Below are positions 1 through 7,535 of a stretch of 36,521 nucleotides of DNA, in pieces. The notes beneath the pieces were generated by a model. It searched no databases. It was not told the origin of the DNA and saw only the letters and a list, made by a program, of their open reading frames with translations. How positions within the stretch are numbered: position 1 is the first letter of the stretch; each line of letters starts with the position of its first letter. Source of the stretch: Acidobacteriota bacterium (lineage in GTDB: Bacteria; Acidobacteriota; Terriglobia; Acidiferrales; UBA7541); the NCBI GenBank assembly GCA_003156635.1, contig PMHK01000066.1, forward strand, positions 190 to 36,710, in the 5' to 3' direction. A program made the translations under genes and the position numbers.

Positions 1-8
1 TAAAAGTA

Positions 9-31
9 GCGGCCCTGATACGACATCCGCT
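9..31 (+). repeat. Copy 1 of a 23-nt imperfect direct repeat upstream of the DGPF gene
   Basis: GCGGCCCTGATACGACATCCGCT; 19/23 identical to 589..611, all differences transitions. Confidence 0.6.
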
Positions 32-51
32 CGACACTTAAGGAGAAGAAA

Positions 52-486
52 ATGCGATTCATGATGATCATGTATCCGAAGGACTACGGAACGGCCAAGG
101 CCGGGTTCGTACCCGATGTCACCGACATGGAAGCAATGAGGGTGTACAACGAGGAGCTGCAGAAAGCCGGCGTGCTGCTGGCGCTGGACGGCCTGACGCC
201 GCCGGCGACGATGAGCGCCCGGGTCACATTCAAGGGCGGAAAATCCAAGTTGACCGACGGCCCGTTTCCCGAAGCGAAGGAAGTGGTCGGCGGCTACTGG
301 GTGATCGACGTCAAGTCGCGCGAAGAGGCGCTGCAATGGGCGTCACGCATTCCGGGCAAGGATATTGAAATGGTTGAAGTGCGCCGGTTCTTTGAGATGT
401 CCGACTTCGGCGCCGCGGCGCAGGAGAACATCGAGGAGTTCGAGAAGAAGACCAACGAGGCCGGCACCAACGTGCCCCAGCAGTAA
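52..486 (+). CDS. YCII-related / DGPF-domain protein
   Basis: ORF 144 aa with AAGGAG Shine-Dalgarno upstream of ATG; MRFMMIMYPKDYG N-terminus and DGPFPEAKEVVGGYWVIDVKSREEALQWASRIP motif typical of DGPF/YCII proteins; sits directly upstream of an ECF sigma gene as in ECF42 loci. Confidence 0.93.
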   Translation: MRFMMIMYPKDYGTAKAGFVPDVTDMEAMRVYNEELQKAGVLLALDGLTPPATMSARVTFKGGKSKLTDGPFPEAKEVVGGYWVIDVKSREEALQWASRIPGKDIEMVEVRRFFEMSDFGAAAQENIEEFEKKTNEAGTNVPQQ

Positions 487-588
487 GCCGGAGAGGGCCG
501 CGAGCCGGTCCGCTTACAAATTCGGTCGTAATGCCGGCCACAACTTTGCCGGACCACACCAATTACACTCGGCCGGTACGCCTGAAGC

Positions 589-611
589 GCGGCCCTGATG
601 CGGCGTCTGCT
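589..611 (+). repeat. Copy 2 of the 23-nt imperfect direct repeat, upstream of the ECF sigma gene
   Basis: GCGGCCCTGATGCGGCGTCTGCT. Confidence 0.6.
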
Positions 612-660
612 ACCTGCCTGCGTTTAGGGCCGTGGCACGGATTGCAGCGCCATGTGAAAA

Positions 661-1998
661 ATGTTCAGATGGATGCCGGACATGTCTTCCGGCACGCGCT
701 CAACCGATTCGCCCGCTAATCCGCATCGCGAGGTCCGCGCCGCGATCGACGTGGTGTGGCGCATCGAATCGCCGCGATTGATCGCGGGGCTGACGCGCAT
801 CACCCGCGACATAGCGGCCGCCGAAGATCTGGCGCACGACGCTCTGGTTGCCGCGCTCGAACAGTGGCCTCGCGAGGGCGTCCCGTCGAATCCCGGCGCG
901 TGGCTGATGGCCGCGGCGAAACACCGCGCGATCGATCTGGTGCGCCGGCGCTCGCTGCTCGACCGCAAGCATGGCGAGCTTGGCCGCGAACTGGAAGAGA
1001 AGCAGGAAAAATCCGTGCCCGACTACGTTTCCGTGCTCGATGACGACATCGGCGACGACCTGCTCCGCCTGATTTTCACGTCGTGCCATCCCGTGCTCTC
1101 GACCGAAGCGCAGCTGGCGCTGACGCTGCGCCTGATCGGCGGTCTCACCACCCCCGAGATCGCGCGCGCGTTTCTGGTGCCGGAGCCGTCGATCGCGCAG
1201 CGCATCGTCCGCGCCAAACGCACGCTTGCGGATGCACACGTGCCGTTTGAAGTTCCCCGCGGCGCCGAGCTTTCCGCGCGTCTCGCGAACGTGCTGAAGG
1301 TGATTTACCTAGTTTTCAACGAAGGCTACTCGGCCACGGCGGGTGACGATTGGCACCGCCCCGCGCTGTGCGAAGACGCGCTGCGGCTTGGGCGCATTCT
1401 CGCCGGGCTGGCGCCGGATGAACCGGAGGTTCACGGCCTGGTCGCGATGATGGAGATTCAGGCATCGCGCGCGCGGGCGCGCGTGAATGCAAACGGCGAA
1501 CCGGTCTTGCTGCTCGACCAGAATCGCGCGCTGTGGGATCAGCTGCTGATTCATCGCGGCCTCGCGGCGCTGGCGCGCGCGGAGGAGTTGAGCCGCGCGA
1601 TGGGCGGCTTTGGGACGTACACGCTGCAGGCGGCGATCGCTGCGTGCCACGCACGCGCGCTCACCGCCGATGCGACGGACTGGCCGCGCATCGCTGCATT
1701 GTATGCTGCGCTGGCGCAGGTTGCGCCGTCGCCGATTATCGAGCTGAACCGCGCGGTGGCGGTGGGCATGGCGGAAGGTCCGGAGGCCGGGCTGGCGATA
1801 CTCGAGGCGATTGGCGGCGATCCGGCGCTGAAGAACTACCACCTGCTGCCGAGCGTTCGCGCCGATTTGCTGCGCAAGCTGGGCCGCCTCGACGAGGCCC
1901 GTGCTGAATTTCAGCGCGCGGCGTCGCTGACCCAAAATTCGCGCGAGCGCGATTTCCTCCTCGCTCGCGCGGCCTCCTGCGGCGGCGAAACGCACTAA
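661..1998 (+). CDS. ECF RNA polymerase sigma factor, ECF42-like with long C-terminal (DUF6596/TPR-like) extension
   Basis: Sigma2 (AAAEDLAHDALVAALEQWP...AWLMAAAKHRAIDLVRR) and sigma4 (TPEIARAFLVPEPSIAQRIVRAKRTL) regions followed by FNEGYSATAGDDWHRPALCEDALRLGRILA extension; DGPF neighbour. Start could be an internal ATG (e.g. 676 or 682). Confidence 0.93.
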   Translation: MFRWMPDMSSGTRSTDSPANPHREVRAAIDVVWRIESPRLIAGLTRITRDIAAAEDLAHDALVAALEQWPREGVPSNPGAWLMAAAKHRAIDLVRRRSLLDRKHGELGRELEEKQEKSVPDYVSVLDDDIGDDLLRLIFTSCHPVLSTEAQLALTLRLIGGLTTPEIARAFLVPEPSIAQRIVRAKRTLADAHVPFEVPRGAELSARLANVLKVIYLVFNEGYSATAGDDWHRPALCEDALRLGRILAGLAPDEPEVHGLVAMMEIQASRARARVNANGEPVLLLDQNRALWDQLLIHRGLAALARAEELSRAMGGFGTYTLQAAIAACHARALTADATDWPRIAALYAALAQVAPSPIIELNRAVAVGMAEGPEAGLAILEAIGGDPALKNYHLLPSVRADLLRKLGRLDEARAEFQRAASLTQNSRERDFLLARAASCGGETH

Positions 1999-2093
1999 GG
2001 TCGCCCGGCCGGCACCCGAAACATCGCCCCGAAATCCACAGTTGTAGGGGCACCCGGCGGCTAAGATAGTCGCAAAATCGAGGGTTTCCCCGG

Positions 2094-2099
2094 TATAAT
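2094..2099 (+). promoter_or_regulatory. Candidate -10 element (TATAAT) upstream of the S41-like gene
   Basis: Exact TATAAT in the intergenic region about 90 nt upstream of the ATG; no convincing -35 seen. Confidence 0.4.
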
Positions 2100-2187
2100 C
2101 GGGTTTTGGCAGGGTTGCATACCGAAGCGCGGTTTCCGCGTCTAATTAGGGGTTTCCTGCGCTGATCCCGGCACGAAGGACTATTTC

Positions 2188-3408
2188 ATGAATTCACTTA
2201 CCAAGAAGATTGTGATTGGCGTTTCGGTGCTGGTGATCGCGTACGTCGCGGCCGGCTACATGCTGGGGAAGTCGTCGAATGACAACGCGTTTCGGGCGCT
2301 GACGGTTTATAGCGAAGTGCTGGATCACATCCAGCGCGATTACGTGGACGATCCGAACATGCACGCGGTGACGAACGGGTCGCTGCATGGACTGTTGGAT
2401 TCGCTGGACCCGCAGTCGGCGTATTTGAGCCCGCTGGAATACAAAGATTTCAAAGAAAAGACCGCGAGCAATCCGCCGGCGGATTCGGGATTGGCGCTGA
2501 CGCGACGGTTTGGATATATCGGCGTGATCGCGGTGTTGCCGGACAGCCCGGCGGCGAAAATCGGGCTGCGCATCGGCGACATCCTGGAAAAGATTGCGGG
2601 ATTCACCACCAGCCAGATGGCGATTGACCAGGCGCAACTGCTGCTGAAGGGCCAGGCGGGGACGACCGTGCCGCTATCGGTAATTCGCCGGGGCAAAGCG
2701 GAACCGCAGGACATGACGATTACTTTGGCGAAGCTGGCACCGTCGAAGCTGGTGGTCGAAGATAAATTGCAGGGCGATGTAGCGTATTTGCGGGTGTCGG
2801 ACTTCGATGCCGGCAGCTCGAAACAAATTCGCGAGCGGCTGGTGCAATTGCAGAAGGCCGGCGCGAAGAAACTGGTTCTGGACCTGCGCGATTGCGCGGT
2901 GGGCGACGATCAGGAAGGAATCGCGACGGCGCAGCTTTTCCTGCAGTCCGGCACGATCACGACGTTGAAGGGGCAGACGGTTACTCCGGTGGTTTCGGCG
3001 GCTGATCCGGCGAAAGTGGTGTGGAGCCAGCCCCTGGCGGTACTGATTGGCAATGGCACGGCGGGGCCGGCGGAAATTCTGGCCAGCGCGATTGCGGACA
3101 ACAAGCGCGGGTCGACGGTGGGCGATCGGACCTACGGCACCGCATCGCAGCAGAAATTAATCGGAATGGACGACGGCTCGGCGCTGATTCTGACCGTGGC
3201 GAATTATTTCACTCCGGGAAACAAGAACATCGCCACGGACGGAGTGGCGGCGACGGTCGAGGTTCGGCCTTCGGTGGAAGATCTGCTCGTGCAGTCGACC
3301 GAGCAAGAGACGCCGATGCCGAGCGCTTCGATCGACGATCCGGTGGTGAAGAAGGCGCTGGATATTCTGCAGGGCAACGCCGCAGTCATCGAAAAGAAAG
3401 CAGCGTAA
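2188..3408 (+). CDS. S41-family C-terminal processing protease homologue with PDZ domain (predicted catalytically inactive)
   Basis: N-terminal hydrophobic segment, DYVDDPNMHAVTNGSLHGLLDSLDPQSAYL, PDZ region GYIGVIAVLPDSPAAKIGLRIGDILEKI, S41 core NGTAGPAEILASAIADNKRGSTVGDRTYGTASQ; SD AAGGA upstream of ATG. Confidence 0.92.
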   Translation: MNSLTKKIVIGVSVLVIAYVAAGYMLGKSSNDNAFRALTVYSEVLDHIQRDYVDDPNMHAVTNGSLHGLLDSLDPQSAYLSPLEYKDFKEKTASNPPADSGLALTRRFGYIGVIAVLPDSPAAKIGLRIGDILEKIAGFTTSQMAIDQAQLLLKGQAGTTVPLSVIRRGKAEPQDMTITLAKLAPSKLVVEDKLQGDVAYLRVSDFDAGSSKQIRERLVQLQKAGAKKLVLDLRDCAVGDDQEGIATAQLFLQSGTITTLKGQTVTPVVSAADPAKVVWSQPLAVLIGNGTAGPAEILASAIADNKRGSTVGDRTYGTASQQKLIGMDDGSALILTVANYFTPGNKNIATDGVAATVEVRPSVEDLLVQSTEQETPMPSASIDDPVVKKALDILQGNAAVIEKKAA

Positions 3409-3422
3409 TTTCAGGACGATTC

Positions 3423-3459
3423 GGGGCATAGGTGGTGACGCCTATGCCCCATTTTTTTT
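3423..3459 (+). terminator. Rho-independent terminator
   Basis: Perfect 10-bp stem GGGGCATAGG / CCTATGCCCC, 8-nt loop, immediately followed by A and a T tract; just downstream of the S41-like stop. Confidence 0.9.
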
Positions 3460-3531
3460 GCAAACGGACAGCGTATCCCTACCTTCTCTCATTTTCAGCA
3501 GGCCGATGGCATTTTTTCGCGGGGTCGAGGT

Positions 3532-4623
3532 GTGTTCCGGATTTTTGCGTTTTTCTGCGTGATTATGCTGGCTCTCGCAGGTTGTGCCAAAAAGCCCGTG
3601 GCGAAAAACGACCTGCGGACGGTGACGACGGAAGTCGTTGCCGCCGCGCAGAAAATCACCAACAACAAATCGCAAATCATCGTGCGGCCTCAGGCGCAAG
3701 CTTCGAAACGTGGAGGCCCGGGCGCGGTTGATGATATTTACATTTCGCTGGTAACCCCAGCCGAAGCGGTGACTCTGAAACAATCACTGGCGGCGATCGC
3801 CGGGCGTCACGGGCTGACCGTTTTAACGACGGTGGCGTCGCCGGGCGTATCGCGTTTCGATTACGTTTTGAACGGAACTCGGACTCATTCGATTCACGTA
3901 GTGATTCCGGTTTCCAAAAATGTTCGAGCGACGCCGCCAGGAAATCTGAAGGTGCGCGGGAGTGGCAATCTCGCGATCGTGATTGACGATATGGGTTATG
4001 ACCGTTCTTTAGCCGATGCGGTGATCGCGCTTCCCTTCCCGCTTACGGTTTCGGTGCTGCCGCATTTGCCGATTTCGAGCGAAGTGGCGGAGGAAGCGCA
4101 CAGCCGGGGTGATGAAGTGCTGCTGCATCTTCCGATGGAGTCTGAAGGCGAGACGGCGAAGGCGGAAGAGATCGAATTACGGGTGGGGATGAGCGCCGGG
4201 CAGGTCTCGTCCACGGTGGCGGGAATGCTCGAAACGGTGCCGCACGCGGCGGGGGTGAACAATCATCAAGGTTCGCGGGCGACTTCGAATGCGGCGCTGA
4301 TGCAGGCGCTGATGCCGCTGCTGCGCGAGCGCGGGCTATTTTTCATCGACAGCCGCACCGAGGCGAAGACCGTGGCGTACGACGTAGCGAAACGGGACGG
4401 AGTGCGGGCCGCATCACGGAAAGTTTTTCTGGATGATGTGGAGACGCGACAGGCGATCGTCGCGCAGTTGGAGCTGGCCGCGCGCGATGCGGCTCGCGAT
4501 GGATTTACGATCGCGATCGGGCATCCGCGGCCGGCGACGATCGCGGCATTGGCTGCGGAGGTTCCGCGGCTGCAAGCGCGCGGCATCCAGTTGGTATTTG
4601 CGTCGGACGTAGTCCACTACTGA
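3532..4623 (+). CDS. Divergent polysaccharide deacetylase family (YibQ-like) lipoprotein
   Basis: Lipobox LAGC in MFRIFAFFCVIMLALAGCAKK; LAIVIDDMGYDRSLADAVIALPFPLTVSVLPHLPISSEVAEEAHSRGDEVLLHLPMES and GVNNHQGSRAT motifs; GTG start. Confidence 0.9.
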   Translation: MFRIFAFFCVIMLALAGCAKKPVAKNDLRTVTTEVVAAAQKITNNKSQIIVRPQAQASKRGGPGAVDDIYISLVTPAEAVTLKQSLAAIAGRHGLTVLTTVASPGVSRFDYVLNGTRTHSIHVVIPVSKNVRATPPGNLKVRGSGNLAIVIDDMGYDRSLADAVIALPFPLTVSVLPHLPISSEVAEEAHSRGDEVLLHLPMESEGETAKAEEIELRVGMSAGQVSSTVAGMLETVPHAAGVNNHQGSRATSNAALMQALMPLLRERGLFFIDSRTEAKTVAYDVAKRDGVRAASRKVFLDDVETRQAIVAQLELAARDAARDGFTIAIGHPRPATIAALAAEVPRLQARGIQLVFASDVVHY

Positions 4624-4665
4624 CGACGACTGACGTGCTGCAGCGCTAAACCGCAGGAAAGTGCT

Positions 4666-5817
4666 TCAGTAGTCTCCACCGACTTCATCAAAAAGCGGCG
4701 TGGTGGGCAAGAGCTGAGCTTTGGTCCCGTCGTGGACCGCGTACTGCACGCGAGCACCATTGGGATGCTTGCCCCACAGGCTGCCCGCGCCGTATTCGCC
4801 GTGTTTATTGAGCGCGTAAAATTGAATGTGGAATTGTTTCAGGCGTTCGGGGAACGCCTGATAGTTGCGCGCGACGCGATGCAGGGCTTCGAGGCAGGCG
4901 TCGGTAGGCGAGGAGCCGCGGCGCATCATTTCGACAATGGTGTGACCGCCGGAAATTTTTATATTCTCTTCGCCGCGGCCGGTCGAGCCGGCGCCGCCGA
5001 CCTCGTTATCGACGAACAATCCCGCGCCAATAACCGGCGAATCGCCGACACGTCCGGCAATTTTCCAGGACAGCCCGGAAGTGGTGGTGGTACCGGAGAC
5101 TTCGCCTTTGGAATTCACGGCGAGGCAATTGATGGTGCCGGTGATCGGATGGGCGACGACTTGTTCGATGTGTTCGCGCCAGGCCATTTTTTCCGGAGTG
5201 TCGAGCAGCGTGGCCAGTTGCGCTTTCCATTGCGGGCTGTCGAGGCCGGGACGCCAGTTTTCGCTGGATTGCGCTTTCCAGGCCAGCCACGCAATCCGCG
5301 AGCGTTCGGTGAGCAGGTTCATGGGAATGAACCCTTCGTCTTCCGCGAACTGCAAGGCTCCAGAGCCGACGATGAACACGTGATTGGTTTTTTCCATCAC
5401 GGCTTTGGCGACGAGCGACGGGTTCTTGATTTTCTGTACGGAGGCTACGGCGCCGGCGCGGTGGGTGGGACCGTGCATCACCGAGGCGTCGAGTTCGACA
5501 ACGCCGTCTTCGTTAGGCAGGCCGCCGTACCCGACCGAATCGTCGTTTGGGTCGTCTTCCACTTTGGTGACGACGGCGAGCGCGGCGTCGAGGGTATCGC
5601 CGCCGGATTTCAAGATGGCCATACCGTCGTCGAGATGGGTGACGCCATTGGCCGAGGAAATGATGATCGGGCGAAAATCCGACGCGGCCGCTGGGCGCGC
5701 GGCGAAGACTCCAGGCGCCGATGCAGAGCTCGTGGCGCCGAACAAACGCTGAGTGCTGGCAGCGAGCGCCGCGCCCAGGGTCGAAAAGAAAAATTTCCTG
5801 CGCGTCCAGTCCGTCAT
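4666..5817 (-). CDS. N(4)-(beta-N-acetylglucosaminyl)-L-asparaginase (Ntn hydrolase), Tat-exported
   Basis: Tat-like RRKFFF signal; TGTINCLAVNSKGEVSGTTTTSGLSWKIAGRVGDSPVIGAGLFVDNEVGGAGSTGRGE with candidate nucleophile Thr at G|TI. Confidence 0.92.
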   Translation of the reverse strand: MTDWTRRKFFFSTLGAALAASTQRLFGATSSASAPGVFAARPAAASDFRPIIISSANGVTHLDDGMAILKSGGDTLDAALAVVTKVEDDPNDDSVGYGGLPNEDGVVELDASVMHGPTHRAGAVASVQKIKNPSLVAKAVMEKTNHVFIVGSGALQFAEDEGFIPMNLLTERSRIAWLAWKAQSSENWRPGLDSPQWKAQLATLLDTPEKMAWREHIEQVVAHPITGTINCLAVNSKGEVSGTTTTSGLSWKIAGRVGDSPVIGAGLFVDNEVGGAGSTGRGEENIKISGGHTIVEMMRRGSSPTDACLEALHRVARNYQAFPERLKQFHIQFYALNKHGEYGAGSLWGKHPNGARVQYAVHDGTKAQLLPTTPLFDEVGGDY

Positions 5818-6137
5818 TTTTTGTCCCCCGAGACTCCCCAGTATGAGTCTGCCGCCGAGTTGGTGGCGGGCTCAAATCCATCGGGAGAATAGCGTCCAGG
5901 CGTAATTGCCGCAAGCTAAGACTCGTTGATCGTTCGGGTTACTTGGCGCGTTCGCGGATTCCATCTGAAATTCAGAAGATCGCGCGCCAAACCAGTTGGC
6001 CGGATGTTTGCCTGTCATTTCGTACAGTAAAAGGTTCTAGCCTGAAAGCTGCACCTACGTTCTATTCACAGCCTCGACGAGCGCCTGTAGTGTTTCTTCA
6101 GCGCCTCTTACGGGTCCCCGAGGCAAGGACGGTGCTT

Positions 6138-6623
6138 ATGTCACACTGGATTGGAACCACATCCCCCTCCGACGCCGGAATGAACGACTTCAAGGAATGC
6201 CTGAAAAACCTCCGCGATGGACAATCGGAAGACGCGCTGCAACACGCCCGGCGAGCGCTGGGTATCGCCCCCAAAAACCCATTTTATTTGTCGTATACCG
6301 GCCTGCTGGCCGCGCTGGCTGAAAAACGATTTGGAGACGCGGAATCGCTGTGCCGCGAAGCGCTGGGCATGAAACACAATCACGCACAGCTGTATTTGAA
6401 CCTGGCGGAAGTGTATTACCAGGCAGGGCGGACGACCGACGCGATTTCGACATTGGAAAAGGGATTAATTTCGGCGGGGCGCGATTTCCGGATCCGGCGC
6501 GCGCTGGAAAAAATTGGAGTGCGGCGCATGCCAGTGCTGACATTTTTGCATCGCAGCCATCCGGTGAACCGGACGCTGGGCAAATGGCGTCAGCGGCTGA
6601 CCGGGCCACCCAAAGCGGCTTGA
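6138..6623 (+). CDS. TPR-repeat protein
   Basis: In-frame ATG at 6138 inside ORF 5943..6623; FKECLKNLRDGQSEDALQHARRALGIAPKNPFYLSYTGLLAALAEKRFGDAESLCREAL...AQLYLNLAEVYYQAGRTTDAISTLEKGL. Confidence 0.85.
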   Translation: MSHWIGTTSPSDAGMNDFKECLKNLRDGQSEDALQHARRALGIAPKNPFYLSYTGLLAALAEKRFGDAESLCREALGMKHNHAQLYLNLAEVYYQAGRTTDAISTLEKGLISAGRDFRIRRALEKIGVRRMPVLTFLHRSHPVNRTLGKWRQRLTGPPKAA

Positions 6624-6718
6624 GCGGAGCGCGAAATATGCCGCTGAAAACTTTGGTTTAGTCCGGAGTAAAAGCAGCCGGCAGAAATTTTTACAACGAT
6701 ATTCCCCAGTGCGCAGTG

Positions 6719-6754
6719 CCGGGACGAGTAGCCTGGCGGGGCCGCTCGTCCCGG
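6719..6754. terminator. Probable bidirectional terminator hairpin between convergent genes
   Basis: Perfect 10-bp arms CCGGGACGAG (6719-6728) and CTCGTCCCGG (6745-6754), 16-nt loop, followed by a pyrimidine-rich tract TCCCCCTTCTTTCTTC. Confidence 0.6.
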
Positions 6755-6813
6755 TCCCCCTTCTTTCTTCAACGTGGTGAGTTTCCTTCGTAAGCGTTGG
6801 CGGTTGGGTGTGA

Positions 6814-7464
6814 CTAGCCCTGGCCCAAAGGCAGGAAGTATTGCGTGCCTTTCACCGGCTGACGCAGACGGCGAAGAAGCTCCTGCAGGTCCTGATTGCG
6901 GGCGACGAAATCAATCTCCGAAGTGTCCACCACCAGCAGATTCGATCCGGAATAGCGGAAGAAAAAATGCTCGTAGGCGTTGGCGACGGCCTCGACGTAT
7001 TCCGGTGAAATCTGGGTTTCGGCGGGATCGCCTTTTTTGGTGACGCGCTTGCGCAAGACTTCCGGTTTGGCTTGCAGGTAAATCACCAGATCGGGCTGAG
7101 GCACCGACGGCAGGAGCATTTCAAAATAGCGGTCGTAGAGTTTCAGTTCTTCGTTGTCGAGATTCAGATAGGCGAAAATCTTGTCCTTCTCGAAGAGGAA
7201 ATCGCTGACCACTGGCGCGGCCGCGTCTTCCGGGCGAGTTTCGAGCAACAGGCGATGGCGTTCGTAAAGGAAATACATTTGGGCGGCGAAGGCGGCGCCG
7301 GGTTTTTCGTCGTAAAAGTCGGCGAGAAAGGGATTATCGTCCGCGTCGAAAATGCGGCGGGCGTGCATTTGCTCCGACAGCTCGCGAGCGAGAGTCGATT
7401 TGCCCACGCGAATCGGGCCTTCGATGACGATGTAGCGGGGCGGTTTGAAAGCTGGGTCACTCAC
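6814..7464 (-). CDS. Deoxynucleoside kinase family protein
   Basis: P-loop IVIEGPIRVGKSTLARELSEQ; DNPFLADFYDEKPGAAFAAQMYFLYERH; PDLVIYLQAKPEVLRKRVTKKGDPAE; GTG start. Confidence 0.92.
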   Translation of the reverse strand: MSDPAFKPPRYIVIEGPIRVGKSTLARELSEQMHARRIFDADDNPFLADFYDEKPGAAFAAQMYFLYERHRLLLETRPEDAAAPVVSDFLFEKDKIFAYLNLDNEELKLYDRYFEMLLPSVPQPDLVIYLQAKPEVLRKRVTKKGDPAETQISPEYVEAVANAYEHFFFRYSGSNLLVVDTSEIDFVARNQDLQELLRRLRQPVKGTQYFLPLGQG

Positions 7465-7472
7465 GGCGCGGG

Positions 7473-7478
7473 ATTATA
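7473..7478 (-). promoter_or_regulatory. -10 element (TATAAT) adjacent to the GTG start of the deoxynucleoside kinase
   Basis: + strand ATTATA at 7473-7478 = TATAAT on the minus strand; start codon at 7464; -35 weak. Confidence 0.5.
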
Positions 7479-7535
7479 GCAAACTGCCGTGAATAACAAG
7501 TGTGCACGTGACGCGACGTTGCGATCGCCGGTGAC

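Noticed and set aside
1309-1995. 228-aa minus-strand ORF opposite the ECF sigma gene
   Set aside because: Shadow ORF of a high-GC coding sequence; no domain or RBS support.
4732-5892. 386-aa plus-strand ORF opposite the asparaginase gene
   Set aside because: Complement frame of a well-supported Ntn hydrolase; low-complexity Gly/Ala/Arg composition and no motif.
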